Positions 48,876 to 60,865 of a DNA stretch of 64,000 nucleotides are shown here, in pieces. Positions within the stretch are counted from its first letter, which is position 1, and each line of letters starts with the position of its first letter. A program made the position numbers and the translations under genes. This stretch comes from Artocarpus heterophyllus (taxonomy: Eukaryota; Streptophyta; Magnoliopsida; Rosales; Moraceae): contig JAJQZP010000045.1 in assembly GCA_025403435.1 (NCBI GenBank), forward strand, positions 434,001 through 498,000, in the 5' to 3' direction. Below the pieces are notes generated by a model. That model did not search any database. It was not told the DNA's origin and saw only the letters and a list, made by a program, of their open reading frames with translations.

Positions 48876-49323
48876 GTAGGCAATGTTGGAAATTCCTTAA
48901 CTGTAAATTTCGTCAAAGATTTTTTGATGTATTTATTATATTTTTTGGACCATCGCTTATATAAATTTCTTGAATGAAGTTTTTGTAACATGCTGTATAG
49001 CAGACCATAATAAGAGATCGAGAATTTTTATCAAATTTCTTGGTTGATGAATTTATTATCTTGGCACTTGATAAATTCAAATCTACATATTTGATTTCAT
49101 CTTCTTTTGTGTAAAAGCAAAAATTAGCTATCCTTATATGAACTTAAGTGTTTAGTGTGCTAGTGTTTCCTTTAACCGGGAGTAGAGTTGCTTTTCTCTG
49201 TTCAAATTCTATCAACTACAATATACAATTCCTTGGTTTCTAGTCGCAGGCATTCTTATACGAATTTATAACATGGAATGCTTCTTATTCATTTCTGTCT
49301 TCGTCTGAAGATTTGAGAGAAAT
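48876..49323 (+). other. Start of KEA intron 11
   Basis: The donor follows exon 11 directly (ATGACG|GTAGGC). The open frame that continues past it is intron read-through. Copia element A begins about 450 bp into this intron. Confidence 0.7.
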
Positions 49324-49571
49324 TGAAGAATATTTTTCTCTTATTATTCAAACGTATGTACAGCAGTATATATAGGACTGGAAATCAGAAAATTAGTCTA
49401 CTAATCTACGGATATAGCTAAGATACAGCTAACAGATCTCCTACAAATCTGAATCTTAGGAAATCAGATAATCAGCTACCCGAATCCCATATTTGCAGTC
49501 TATACAACCCAACAAATCACAAGAGAAAATTATTCCCTGATTTCCGAGAATCAAATCTCAGAAATTCTACA
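49324..49571 (-). repeat. 3' LTR of element A
   Basis: The inner edge TTCTACA (49571) abuts the polypurine tract. The outer edge is estimated at TGAAGAATAT (49324); an alternative TG lies at 49306. Overall style (TGTAGAATT...TATTCTTCA on the minus strand) parallels the LTR of element B, suggesting related families. Confidence 0.65.
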
Positions 49572-49578
49572 CTCCCCC

Positions 49579-50418
49579 TCAAGCTGGGTGATAGATATTA
49601 ATCCTTTCCAGGTTGCAATTCAGCTCTTCAAAGGTGGTTCGAGGTAATGCCTTGGTGAGCACATCTACAATTTGATGACGAGTTGGTGTATGCAGGAGGT
49701 CCACAATTTTCCCATCTAACTTCTCTTTGATGAAATGTTGATCAATTTCCACGTGTTTGGCTCGATCATGATGAACTGGGTCTTTGGCAATTCTTATAGC
49801 AGCTTGATTGTCGCAATACATGTTGATAGGTTCAGTGGTTGTGATTTCTAGTTCATTGAGTATTCTTAACCACATTCTTTCACAAATCCCATGAGCCATT
49901 GCTCTAAATTTAGCTTCTATGCTGATTCGAGCAACTACTAACTGCTTCTTACTTCGCCATGTTACGAGTTTCCCCCACACAAATGTACAGTATCCAATGG
50001 GAGACCTGCGATCAATTGTAGAGCTTGCCCAGTCAGCATCTGTAAAGACTTCAATTTTCCTGTTGGGATTCTTACTAAATTACAGTCCTTTTCCTAGTGT
50101 CATCTTGAGATACTTGAGTATTCGGTAGATTGCCTCCATGTGTTCTTGGGTCGGTTCATAAATTGACTTATGACACTCACGGAGAAACCTATATCCAGTC
50201 CGCGTGGGATAGGTAGATGAGTTTTCCTACCAGTCTTTGATAGCGGCCTTTGTCTACAGGTGCACAGTCTTCTTTGATTCCAAGCTTCACTGTTGAGTCC
50301 ATGGGAGTTTCAGCTGGCTTACACCCCATTCCAGTTTCCTTGAGAGGATCGAGTACATATTTCTTCTGAGAAACAGAGATTCCTTTCCTTGTCTGGGCCG
50401 CTTCCATTCTTAGGAAAT
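49579..50418 (-). pseudogene. RNase H and C-terminal reverse transcriptase of element A, broken
   Basis: RNase H text includes WRSKKQLVVARISIEAKFRAM (the usual SSAEAE is altered to SIEAK), MYCDNQAAIRIAKDPVHHDR and VDVLTKALP. The reverse transcriptase tail includes ISVSQKKYVLDPLKETGMGC, GKLIYLSHA. Stops or shifts separate them. The reading resumes across the B insertion at 60866, where KDLGNL joins KYFLRMEAAQ. Confidence 0.8.
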
Positions 50419-50423
50419 ATTTG
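50419..50423. repeat. Target-site duplication of element B (left)
   Basis: ATTTG, repeated at 60861-60865. Confidence 0.85.
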
Positions 50424-50653
50424 TGTGGAATTCCTGATTTCTCGTTTTAATAATAGAAAGTCAAAGCTGTATGTTAGGGATTCTGATTATTTAATTCCTT
50501 GTTCTTAGGCACTATTTTTTCCTTTTTTGTTATTAGTGTTTTTAGGAATGTTATTTGCATTTCCTGATTTTAGGAGGAGAGGACTTCTTTCTTTTCCTAT
50601 ATATATTGTATAGATTTATTCATAAAAATTAGAGAGAATTATTCCTTTCTTCA
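50424..50653 (+). repeat. 5' LTR of element B
   Basis: 230 bp, TG...CA ends, followed at once by the primer site TGGCATCAGAGCC. Confidence 0.9.
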
Positions 50654-50703
50654 TGGCATCAGAGCCGACTCTGAAAAATAAAAAAAATCCCATGACGAAG
50701 TAT

Positions 50704-53700
50704 GGTATGGCAACCGAAAATCAAACCACGTACTCCTCTAAAATAACCTCCAGCCCAGGTATTATCTCCACAAGCTCCAATGGTGGATCAGAAGACAATC
50801 ATTTTCCCATCACAGGACACAAGTTGAATGGTAATAATTTCCTCGAATGGTCATAATCCGTTATGATGTTCATATGCGGAAAGGGGAAGGACGATTTTCT
50901 CACCGGTGTGGCTACTGCTTTAGCAACCGCAGATCCGAAATTCAAGCAATGGAAATCAGAAAACAATATGATCATGTCTTGGCTGATCAACTCCATGACA
51001 AATGAAATTGGAGAAAACTTCCTTCTCTACAGCACTGCTAAAGAAATATGGGAGGCAGCAAAGGAAATCTACTCCAACAATGAGAAACACCTCAGAATTA
51101 TTCGAGATTGAAACTACCACACATGACCTTCGTCACGGTGATTTATCGGTAACTCAATATTTTAACATTCTCACTCGTCACTGGCAACAACTGGATGCCT
51201 TTGAAGTGTATGAATGGGACTGCACTAAAGATGGCATAAAATACAGGGAGATTGTTGAAAGGAAAAGAGTGTTTAAGTTCTTAATGGGTCTCAACAAAGA
51301 CCTTGATGAGGTCCAAGGAAGGATACTAGGATCAAAACCATTGCCCAACATCCGAGAAGCATTCTCTGAGGTGCGTCGTGAAGAAAGCAGAAAGAAAGTG
51401 ATGCTAGGATCTTCGTCCATTGTTCCAGCCACCGAAAACTCTGCTCTAGCCATTCAAGGAGCACAACGTTACAGCAATAACAATAGGCAAAAGAAAGGCA
51501 TACCTGAGACACTTGCTGGAAGATACATGGCAAAACCAGCGGATTTGAGGCCCTCTAGACCACCATTCAACAAAGAACACCGAAGCAATCATGCCTCATT
51601 TGAAGAAAATGCAGAAAACGCCACAGCAACCGAATCCAGCCCTTTTAACAAGGGGCAACTTTGAGGTTTTACTGAAGATGTTTTCACAATCACAACAAGC
51701 ATAAACCAGTAATACAATTGGAATTGGGTTTTTAGCACACAAAGGTAATTCTTTAAGTGCTTTTACTGTCAACAAAGAAAAAATGAATTCATGGATTATA
51801 GACTCAGGAGCATCTGATCACATGACTGGAGATGTAATCTCTTTCATCATTGTAGTCCATGTTATGAAAATCTTACCGTAAAAATTGCCGACGGATCCGT
51901 CCCCAAGGTTGCTGGTATAGGTTCTGTTAGTGTTTCAAAATTCTCACTCTACATTCAGTTCTACATGTTTCGAAGTTGGATTGCAATCTTCTGTCGATTA
52001 GCAAGCTCACTTAAGAACATAATTGTGTTACTAAATTTTATTCAAATAAGTGTGAATTTTAGGATTTGGATTCGGAGAGGATGATTGGCAATGCTGAGGT
52101 GTGCTTGGGACTTTATCTTCTCAGAGTAGATGGATCTCCTAAAAAGACAAACTCACAAAGCAGAATGTGTTAAATCCAAAAATCAGTCTTGTTCGAGTCT
52201 TGTTTCCTTGAGTCAATCCAATAAAGATAGTGAAATCTGGTTGTGGCACTATCGATTACGTCATCTCAATTTCTTGTACCTTCAAAATTTGTTTCCTTTA
52301 TTATTCAATAAAAAGGATCCAAAAATGTTTCAATGTGAGGTATGTCAATTTGCTAAACACATTCGCAGCTCTTATTTTGTCAAACCTTACAAAGCGTCTC
52401 ATCCTTTTTCATTGATCCATAGTGACATATAGGGGCCATCTAGAATTAAAAATATTACTGGGTCAAGATGGTTCATATCCTTTGTAGATGATCACTCTAG
52501 GATTACTTGGATATTTCTTATGAAAGAAAAATCAGAAGCTAGTCAAATTTTCAAAAACTTCAACACTATGATTGAAACACAATTCCAAACAATAATCCAA
52601 GTGTTGAAAACAGATAATGTGAGAATATTTTGATCATATCCTAGGTGATTATCTAACAAATCAAGGTATTATTCACAAAAGTTCTTGTGTTGATACATCC
52701 CAACAAAATGGGGTAGCTGAAAGGAAAAACCGTCGCCTCTTAGATGTTGCTCGATCCCTCATGTTCACCACTCATGTTCCTAAACATTTTTGGGGAGAGG
52801 CTGTGTTAACGGTTGCCTATCTAATAAACAAAATTCCCTCACAAGTCCTAAACTTCCAAACACTCTCCCAAGTCTTTCTTCAGTCATATCCAACTACTCG
52901 AGTCCTGTCCTCCATTCCCTTTAAAATCTTTGGATGTACTGCATTTGTCCACATACATCCTTAACATCGAAGTAAACTCGATCCAAAGGCTCTCAAATGT
53001 ATTTTCATTGGGTATTCTGCAAACCAAAAGGGGTACAAATGTTACTCTCCCATTACAAGAAAATTCTACAATTCCATGGATGTCTTCTTTTTCAAACAGC
53101 AGCCTTGCTACCCCAAAACTGATATTCAGGGGGAGAATTTTACACCGGAATATCAACTTTGAGACATTGATATATCTGGGTCATCTCCATCCATTAATCC
53201 TCCATTTGGGCCTAGGTCATCTCTTTTCATTAATCCTCCATTTGGGTCATCTCCATCCATTAATCCTCCCATATCTTCAACCGAGATCTCTCAGTCAAAG
53301 CCGGTTATTCCAGCTGAAGTCCCATGTCCAGAACTTTAAACTCGTCAGCAAACCAATCCTACACATTCTACAGATCCTGGTGAGTTACGTGTCTATACTA
53401 GGAGAAACAAAACTCAAGAAAGAAGAGAACAACAGCCACCTGAGCATGATCACGAATCCAATCCACATCCAGAATCTCATGAAAGTTCACCAGGTAACAC
53501 AAGTTCTGACTTTTGTCTCTACTGAAGTATCTAATGATGATCTTCACTTGCCGATTGCCTTGCGGAAAGGAGTGAGGTCCTGCACTTCTTATCCCATTTA
53601 TAATTGTCTTATAATGGGCTGTCACTTGGTTCTTGGGCATTTGTTAGCAGCCTTGACAAAGTACAAGTACCAAGCTCTATACACGAGGCGCTGAAAGTAC

Positions 53701-53948
53701 CAGAATGGAAAGCAGCTGTTTTGGAAGAAATTTGAGCATTGGAGCAGAATGGAACTTGGGAAATTACCGATCTACCAACTGGAAAATCTCTGGTTGGATG
53801 CAAGTGGATCTTTACTGTCAAACACAATGCAGATGGGAGTGTGAACAGATTCAAGGCTCGATTGGTGGCAAATGGGTTCACTCAGTCCTATGGAATTGAC
53901 TACCAGGAAACTTTTGCTCCCGTTGCTAAACTCAATACAGTCTGCATA
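50704..53948 (+). pseudogene. Element B gag, protease, integrase and start of reverse transcriptase, broken
   Basis: The gag start region (FPITGHKLNGNNFLEWS) meets a stop near 50857 and continues in other frames to 51664. A protease motif IDSGASDHMTGDV lies near 51800. Pre-integrase and integrase text follows at 52130-52432 (LWHYRLRHLNF, CEVCQFAKH, LIHSDI) and onward, with SQQNGVAERKN near 52700 and HFWGEAVLTVAYLINKIPSQ at 52761-52964. Reverse transcriptase begins near 53739 (LPTGKSLVGCKWIF, KARLVANGFTQSYGIDYQET). Element C interrupts it at 53953. Multiple stops and shifts preclude a product. Confidence 0.8.
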
Positions 53949-53953
53949 TTGTT
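53949..53953. repeat. Target-site duplication of element C (left)
   Basis: TTGTT, repeated at 59333-59337. Confidence 0.85.
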
Positions 53954-54299
53954 TGTTAGAAACAAGTGGAAAAACAATATTGAGAAGAAGAAGACTTTTT
54001 CAATTCTGTTATCTCTTTTACATGGCTATGGTCAGAATAAATACAAAGGGAATTGCCCTGGTTAAACTAAGAAACTAGCTAAAAAAAGGAAGAAAACTAA
54101 ATGTTGTGATCCTTGACTTTTTCCTAATCATAATCCTTGACTTTCTCCTAATCATATCCCTATTTTCTAGTATATAATTGCAGCAGATTTCTAGTAATCA
54201 ATTACACAAATCAAGGTATACATAATTGCAGCAGATTTCTAGTAATCAATTACACAAATCAAGGTATACGATAGACTACAATAAACCCGTATCTCAACA
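53954..54299 (-). repeat. 3' LTR of element C, with internal 48-bp duplication
   Basis: The unit ATAATTGCAGCAGATTTCTA... ending GGTATAC occurs twice in tandem here (about 54174-54269) and once in the other LTR, which accounts for the 346 versus 298 bp lengths. Confidence 0.9.
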
Positions 54300-54306
54300 C
54301 TCCCCC

Positions 54307-57300
54307 TCAAGCTGGTGAATATAAATCTTTTATTCCCAGCTTGTCAACAATTCCTTGAAAGGTTCCACTGTCAAGTGCCTTTGTTAGAACATCTGCTAAT
54401 TGACCGCCAGTGGGAACGTATGGAGTACAAATCAGTCCGCTTTCCAGTTTTTCCTTGATGAAGTGTCTGTCCACCTCAATGTGTTTAGTCCGGTCGTGTT
54501 GAACTGGATTATGTGCAATGCTAATGGCTGCCTTATTGTCGCAATAGAGTCTCATTGGCCCGCTCCACTCAACCTTTAGGTCGTTCAGTACAAATTTCAC
54601 CCACAATAATTCACATATTCCTTGAGCCATTGCTCTAAACTCAGCTTCTGCACTTGATCGGGCTACAACACTTTGTTTCTTGCTTCGCCATGTTATCAAA
54701 TTACCTCCGAGGAAGGTACAATAGCATGTAGTAGACTTTCGATCTACAGGAGATCCTGCATAATCTGCATCTGTGTAGACTTCAAGAGAAAGTTTGGAGT
54801 TTCTTTTAAACATTATTCCTCTTCCAGGGTAGGTTTTTAAGTATCGAAGCACCCTGTAGACAGCTTGAAGATGGGCCTCCTTGGGAGCATGCATGAATTG
54901 ACTAACAACACTCACAGAGTAGGCTATGTCTGGTCGTGTATGAGAAAGGTAGATAAGCTTCCCAACCAACCTCTGGTACATTTCTCTGTCTACCGCTCGA
55001 TCTTCAACAGCTTCTCCAAGTCTATGGTTCTGTTCAATGGGTGTTGTAATTGGTTTACTTGCTAACATTCCTGTTTCCTTTAGAAGATCAATAACATATT
55101 TTTGTTGAGAAATAAAGATTCCTCGTCTGGAATGCGCTACTTCAATCCCAAGAAAGTACTTTAATCTTCCCAGATCTTTTATCTCAAACTCCTTGACCAA
55201 GCATTGTCTTAGAGCTTGTTTTTCTTTTTCATCACTTCCTGTCACAATTATGTCGTCTACATATACTATCAAGACGGTGACTCCCCCTGAGATCGAGTGC
55301 TTGATGAAGAGTGTGTGATCTCCTTGACTTTGTTTGTATCCCATAGTTAGCATTACCTCCGTGAATCTTCCAAACCATGCACGAGGAGACTGTTTCAAGC
55401 CATACAAAGCCTTTCTTAATCGACATACTTTACCCCCTTCAATTCCCCCAAATCCTGGTGGGATGCTCATATAAATTTCTTCTTTGAGATTTCCATGAAG
55501 GAAGGCATTCTTCACATCATACTGGTGTAAATCCCAATTAAAACTGGCAGCAAGAGACAACAGTATCCTTACAGTGTTCATTTTTGCAACTGGTGCGAAT
55601 GTTTCTTGATAGTCGACCCCATAAGTCTGAGTGTATCCCTTAGCTACTAGCCTTGCTTTGTAGCGCTCTAGTGATCCATCAGCCTTAAACTTCAGTGAAA
55701 AAACCCATTTACATCCTACTGTTTTCTTTCCTTCTGGTAGATCGGATACTTCCCATGTCTTATTCTTTTGCAATGCAGCCATTTCATCCATCATAGCTTT
55801 TCTCCATTCCTCTTTGGATAATGCCTCAGACAAAGTGCTTGGAATCGAAATTTCATTTAGACTTGTGAGGAAACTTTTATGGGTTGGTGAGAAGTTCTTC
55901 AAGGTTACAAAATGGGATAAAGGATACAAAGGTCGCTTGGTACACTCTCGAGTTCCTTTTCTCATAGCTATGGGTATGTCTAGGTCTGTGATCTGAGTTT
56001 CAGGAAGTTGACAATCAGTACTTAAGGTGGGGTTAGATACTGTTACCTCATTCTCAAGATTTGAATTGGTGGCTTGGATTTGCTTTGGATCCGGAGATGG
56101 AGCTTCCTTTCTCGAGTATACCTGTTCAAATCTGAAATGATCAGAGACTCTATTATCCCTTATTGGAGACTTATGTAGACTAGGACTTAGTGGGACAGGA
56201 GATTTGGACTCAGATTCGGATGGAACAGAGGGTGTTGGAATAGTGGACTCAGAATCAGTATTCGTGTCTTGATTTGGTGACTTGAGTGTGGCAGAATGAG
56301 GTAGCTCGAGCAAGAAAAAATCCTTATCTTCCATGATAGTTATCTCCCCCTGAAGGTAAGGTTTGGTGAAATATGGTTTTGCTTCCACAAATGTGACATC
56401 AGCCGAGACATATAGTTTTCTAGTCAGTGGATGGAAGCATTTGTAACCCTTTTGAGTGGATGAGTACCCGACAAACACACATTTAAGGGCTCTAGGATCC
56501 AATTTTCCCCGGTTATGATTATGGATATGAACAAACGCGGTACACCCAAATACTCGAGGAGTAAGATTGCTTGTGACTCTAAGGTTGGGATAAAACTTGG
56601 AGAGGGCTTCCATTGGGCTTTTTGAATCTAAGACTCGTGAAGGAATCCTGTTTATGATGTAAGCTGATGTAAGCACTGCTTCCCCCCAATAATGTTTTGG
56701 TACATTGTGATAAAATAAAAAGGCTCGTGTACTTTCTAGAAGGTGACAGGTTTTTCCTTTCAGCTATCCCCATTTTGTTGTGGAGTAGTGATACAGGATG
56801 ATTCATGAATAATTCCTTCCTTTTGAAAGTAAGGAGACAGGACTTGGTTAAAATAATCACGAGCATTGTCAGTCCGAACCCTTTTTATCTTTGTACCAAA
56901 CTGATTTTGGACCATCGCATGGAAATTGGGAAAAACATGACTGACTTCATTTTTATTTTTCAGCAAGAATATCCAAGTAACCCTAGTGCAATCATCAATG
57001 AAAGAAACAAACCAACGAGAACCAGAAATGTTTGGAATTGTTGAGGGTCCCCATATGTCACTGTGAATTAAATAAAAAGGGGAGAGACTTTTTTTATTGC
57101 TAATGGGAAAAGAAACCCGAGTGTGTTTTGCATACTCACAAATATCACAGTGAAATTCTTTAATGTCTAATCCCTTAAACAAAGAAGGAAACATGATTTT
57201 TAAGATTGCAAACGAAGGATGTCCAAGGCGGTAGTGATGTAACCAAATGGTATCTTTATTGGAAGAAGAGAGAAATGACATGGATAAATTTGTTTTGATC

Positions 57301-58781
57301 ATATTTGATTGTGTGGATGTCTCGAGATAGTACAACCCGTCCTTTTCCTTAGCAAGTCCAATCCTCCTCCTCGAACCCTGTTCCTGAAATTCACAGTAAG
57401 AGGGATAAAACGTAACATGACAATGTAAGTCCTTTGTAAGCCTTTGAATGGACACGAGGTTCGTGGATAATTTTGGAACATGTAAAACATTTTTAAGAAC
57501 AAGATTTGGCGTAATAAGGACATTTCCTACTCCTGCCACTGTGGTTGTAGTTCCATCAGCAACAGAGATCTTCCTATTACTTGGACATGGGGTATAGGTA
57601 ATGAATTGTTTTGATGTGTGGGTCATATGATCCGTGGCTCCTGAGTCTAAAATCCATGAATCCACAAGCATTTTATCGAAAACATTTAATCCAAGAGAAA
57701 AAAAAGTTTCACCTGAAAGAGCTAAAGAGCAAGAACCAGATGAGGACTTCTCAAGTGAACCCAGTAATCTTCTCAGCTTTTCAATTTCTTCATCATTGAA
57801 TCCTCCAGGTCCTTGTGTTTGATCTTGTGAAACCATGTGGGCTTGACCTTGTTGTCGTTGCTGTGGTCCTCCTTTATTTCCCCACTCTCGGCTAGCTGGC
57901 TTCCCATGTAATTTCCAGCAGCGTTCTTTTGTATGGCGCGGTTTTTTGCAATAAGTACACCAGAGCTCATCACGGTTTATCCCCTTGACTGCTTCCGCCT
58001 TTCCATGTTCGGCATCTGGTGGCCTTTCCAAGATGAGACTTCGCTGTTTGTTTCCAGCTGCTGCAAGTGCCGAGCCATCAGTCAATTGGGGTTCAAGCAT
58101 AACTCCCCTTCGACTTTCTTCAGCTCGAATCAAGGAGATTGTTTCATTAAGGGATGGAACCTCTGTTCTCCCTAGAATTTGAACTCAAACTTGGTCAAAT
58201 TCAGGATTTAAACCTGCAAGAAAGTCATAAACTCGATCTCTTTCAATAAAATTTTTCATTACAACCGCACATTCAGTGCATTTTAGGTCAATCACTCCGT
58301 AATAATCAAGTTGCTGCCACAGATTTTGCAGTAAATTAGCATATTCGGTCACTGATTTACTCCCCTGTTTGGTTGCTCCCGTCTTGGTCTTGATTTCGTA
58401 TATTAGCGCAGCATCATGGACTTTGGAATACGTCTGGTTCAGGGTATCCCAGATTGCCTTTGCAGATGGCAAGAACATACATGTGTCGCTGATTTCGGGC
58501 GTCATAGAATTCCACAGCCAAGACATAATCATCGAGTCTTCTTCGTCCCATGCTTCAAAGCTTGCCTCTCCTTCCTTTGGTCCAGTCCGCAACAAGTGGT
58601 TCAATTTCCCTTTCCCTTTCAGAAAAGTTCGAACCAACTGAGACCACTTCAAGTAGTTTCTACCGTTGAGTCGGTAGGCTAATTGAATATTTTGTAGCTC
58701 GCCTATTGTGCGTGGGACCTGCTCCTCCTCCACTGGCTGAGAGTTTTGGATAGCAGGGCTGGGTGATGTTATTTCTGACAT
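54307..58781 (-). pseudogene. Element C gag-pol polyprotein, nearly intact
   Basis: Translation likely starts at 58781 (MSEITSPSPAIQ). Gag (LNGRNYLKWSQLVRTFLKG, about 58700-58185) ends at a single in-frame TGA near 58185, after which the same frame resumes. Then come a zinc knuckle C-x2-C-x4-H-x4-C (CTYCKKPRHTKERC), protease ILDSGATDHMT, and integrase (LIHSDIWGPS, FIDDCTRVTWIFLL). Two one-base frameshifts occur within about 30 bp near 56740-56765 at the integrase TPQQNG motif. From 56676 to 54307 a 789-residue frame holds reverse transcriptase (VGCKWVFSLK, QYDVKNAFLHGNL, catalytic YVDDIIV) and RNase H (SSAEAEFRAMA, DNKAAISIAHNPVQHDRTKH), ending ADVLTKAL. Wording fits RE1-like copia elements. 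It cannot make the full polyprotein as it stands. Confidence 0.9.
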
Positions 58782-59034
58782 TCTTGAAGAACCAGTTATC
58801 AAGACCAAATAAAAACAGGAAAAAAAAGAGTAATGAAGGCACGTTGCAGTACAGTAGAGAGTAAGGGAAGACAATCGATGGGCGATTATGGCAATGAAGG
58901 CCAAAAAAAAACTTCAAAAAAAATACTCTATTCTGATTTCAAAAAACAGAGTAAGACATGGTATAAATGACAGTTATGAGAGCCAGAATTTTCAGGTCCA
59001 GAAAAAAAAAAAAAAAACTACAGCTCGGATACCA

Positions 59035-59332
59035 TGTTAGAAACAAGTGGAAAAACAATATTGAGAAGAAGAAGACTTTTTCAATTCTGTTATCTCTTTT
59101 ACATGGCTATGGTAAGAATATATACAAAGGGAATTGCCCTGGTTAAACTAAGAAACTAGCTAAAAAAAGGAAGAAAACTAAATGTTGTGATCCTTGACTT
59201 TTTCCTAATCATAATCCTTGACTTTCTCCTAATCATATCCCTATTTTCTAGTACATAATTGCAGCAGATTTCTAGTAATCAATTACACAAATCAAGGTAT
59301 ACGATAGACTACAATAAACCCGTATCTCAACA
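59035..59332 (-). repeat. 5' LTR of element C
   Basis: 298 bp, preceded by the primer site (minus strand) and followed on the plus strand by the duplicated TTGTT. Confidence 0.95.
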
Positions 59333-59337
59333 TTGTT

Positions 59338-60629
59338 GTCATTAGCTGCTAACCTAGACTAGCCGCTATACCAACTAGATGCAAAGAATGCATTCCTTAA
59401 TGGGGATCTTGAGGAAGAGGTGTACATGGAAATTCCCCGTGGGATTGTTACACAGATTACTACAAACAAGGTCTGTAAACTTAAGAAGTCATTGTATGGC
59501 CTCAAACAATTGCCAAGAGCCTGGTTCGACAGGATCACAAAGGCCATAAAGGATTTGGGTACTCTCAGTGCCAGGCGGATCACACTATGTTCGTCAAGCA
59601 ATCATCTACAGGAAGAAAGCAGTACTTATAGTCTATGTGGATGATATACTAACAGGAGACCATGAAGAAGAAAGACTAATGTTATATTGACGGGAGACCA
59701 TCAAGAAGAAAGACTCGAGCTAAAGGGATTCTTAGCAAAAGAATTTGAGATCAAAGACCTGGGCAATCTCAAGTACTTTCTCGGGATGGAAGTAGCACGA
59801 TCAAAAAGAGGCATCATGGTCTCTCAATGAAAGTATGTGCTTGACCTCCTAAAAAAAACAGGAATGCTCGGATGCAAACCTGTTGACACTCCTATGGACC
59901 CATCTGTGAAACTCGAAGCAAGAAATAATTGTGCACTCGTGGACAAGGGAAGATACCAAAGGTTAGTTGGGAAACTTATTTATCTCTCTCCAACTAGACC
60001 AGATATAAGTTTTTCTATAAGTGTGATGAGTCAATTTATGAATAACCCAACTGAAGGACACTTGGAGGCTATTTTCAAAATTGTAAGGTATCTAAAGATG
60101 ACTCGTGGCAAAGGACTTTTCTTCAAAAAGACTTTTAGCAGAGAAGTAAAAATATTCACTAATACAGATTGGGTTGGATCTGTGACTGACCGCCGATCAA
60201 CTTCAGGATACTGCACCTATGTCTGTGGAAATCTAGTCACGTGGCGTAGCAAAAAGCAACCTGTTTTGTCTCAAAGTAGCGCGGAAGTGGAGTTCAAAGC
60301 TTTAGCACTAGGTATTCGTGAAGGAATATGGTTGCATAGGGTTCTTCAAGAACTAAGTATTCCTATTACAGAACCCATGAAGATGTATTGTGACAATCAA
60401 TCTGCCATAAGCATAGCAAAGAATCCGGTACACTGACAGAACAAAACCTGTAGAGATTGATTGGCATTTTGTCAAGGAGAAAATAGAATCTGGGATAATT
60501 TCTTTACTTCACATCTCAGCAGGTCAATAGACAGCAGATATTCTCACCAAGGCAGTCCCTAGGAAAATGTTGAAGAGTTCAAGTCCAAGCTAGGCTTAAT
60601 CAACATTTACAGCCCAGCTTGAGGGGGAG
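59338..60629 (+). pseudogene. Element B reverse transcriptase remainder and RNase H, broken
   Basis: It resumes right after the C insertion with [20 protein letters not shown] and [14 protein letters not shown], then passes through frameshifts around the YVDD-equivalent region. From 59837 to 60436 one frame holds MLGCKPVDTPMDPSVKLEAR, GKLIYLSPTRPDI and RNase H (TWRSKKQPVLSQSSAEVEFK, MYCDNQSAISIAKNPVH) before a stop near 60436. It ends at the polypurine tract. Confidence 0.8.
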
Positions 60630-60860
60630 TGTGGAATTCCTGATTTCTTGTTTTAATAATAAAAAGTCAAAGCTGTATATTAGGGTTTCCGATTATGTAA
60701 TTCCTTGTTCTTAGGTAGTATTTTTCCTTTTTTGTTAGTAGAGTGTTTTTAGGAACGTTATTTACATTTCCTGATTTTAGGAAGAGATGATTTCTTTCTT
60801 TTCCTATATATATTGTATAGAATTATTCATAAAAAGAAGGGAGAATTATTCCTTTCTTCA
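60630..60860 (+). repeat. 3' LTR of element B
   Basis: 231 bp, matching 50424-50653 with about 20 differences by eye, then the duplicated ATTTG. Confidence 0.9.
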
Positions 60861-60865
60861 ATTTG

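Larger units (their letters stand above)
53954..59332 (-). mobile_element. Ty1/copia element C, innermost and youngest of the nest
   Basis: The LTRs are 53954-54299 and 59035-59332 (TGTTAGAAAC...ATCTCAACA on the plus strand), flanked by TTGTT. On the minus strand the primer site TGGTATCCGAGC lies just inside the right LTR (59023-59034), and the polypurine tract (plus strand CTCCCCCTCAAGCTGG from 54300) just inside the left one. The element is 5,379 bp. The LTRs differ by three substitutions by eye and one 48-bp tandem duplication in the left copy. Gag-pol is nearly complete but has one in-frame stop and two small frameshifts. It is inserted in the reverse transcriptase of element B. Confidence 0.95.
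50424..60860 (+). mobile_element. Ty1/copia element B, inserted in A and interrupted by C
   Basis: The 5' LTR is 50424-50653 and the 3' LTR 60630-60860, both TGTGGAATTCC...CCTTTCTTCA. The flanking duplication is ATTTG (50419-50423 and 60861-60865). The primer site TGGCATCAGAGCC (50654-50666) resembles the tRNA-Met primer with one change, and the polypurine tract is GAGGGGGAG (60621-60629). Without element C it is about 5.05 kb. Gag-pol is present in order but heavily broken. The LTRs differ at about 20 places by eye over 230 bp, so B is older than C. Confidence 0.9.
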
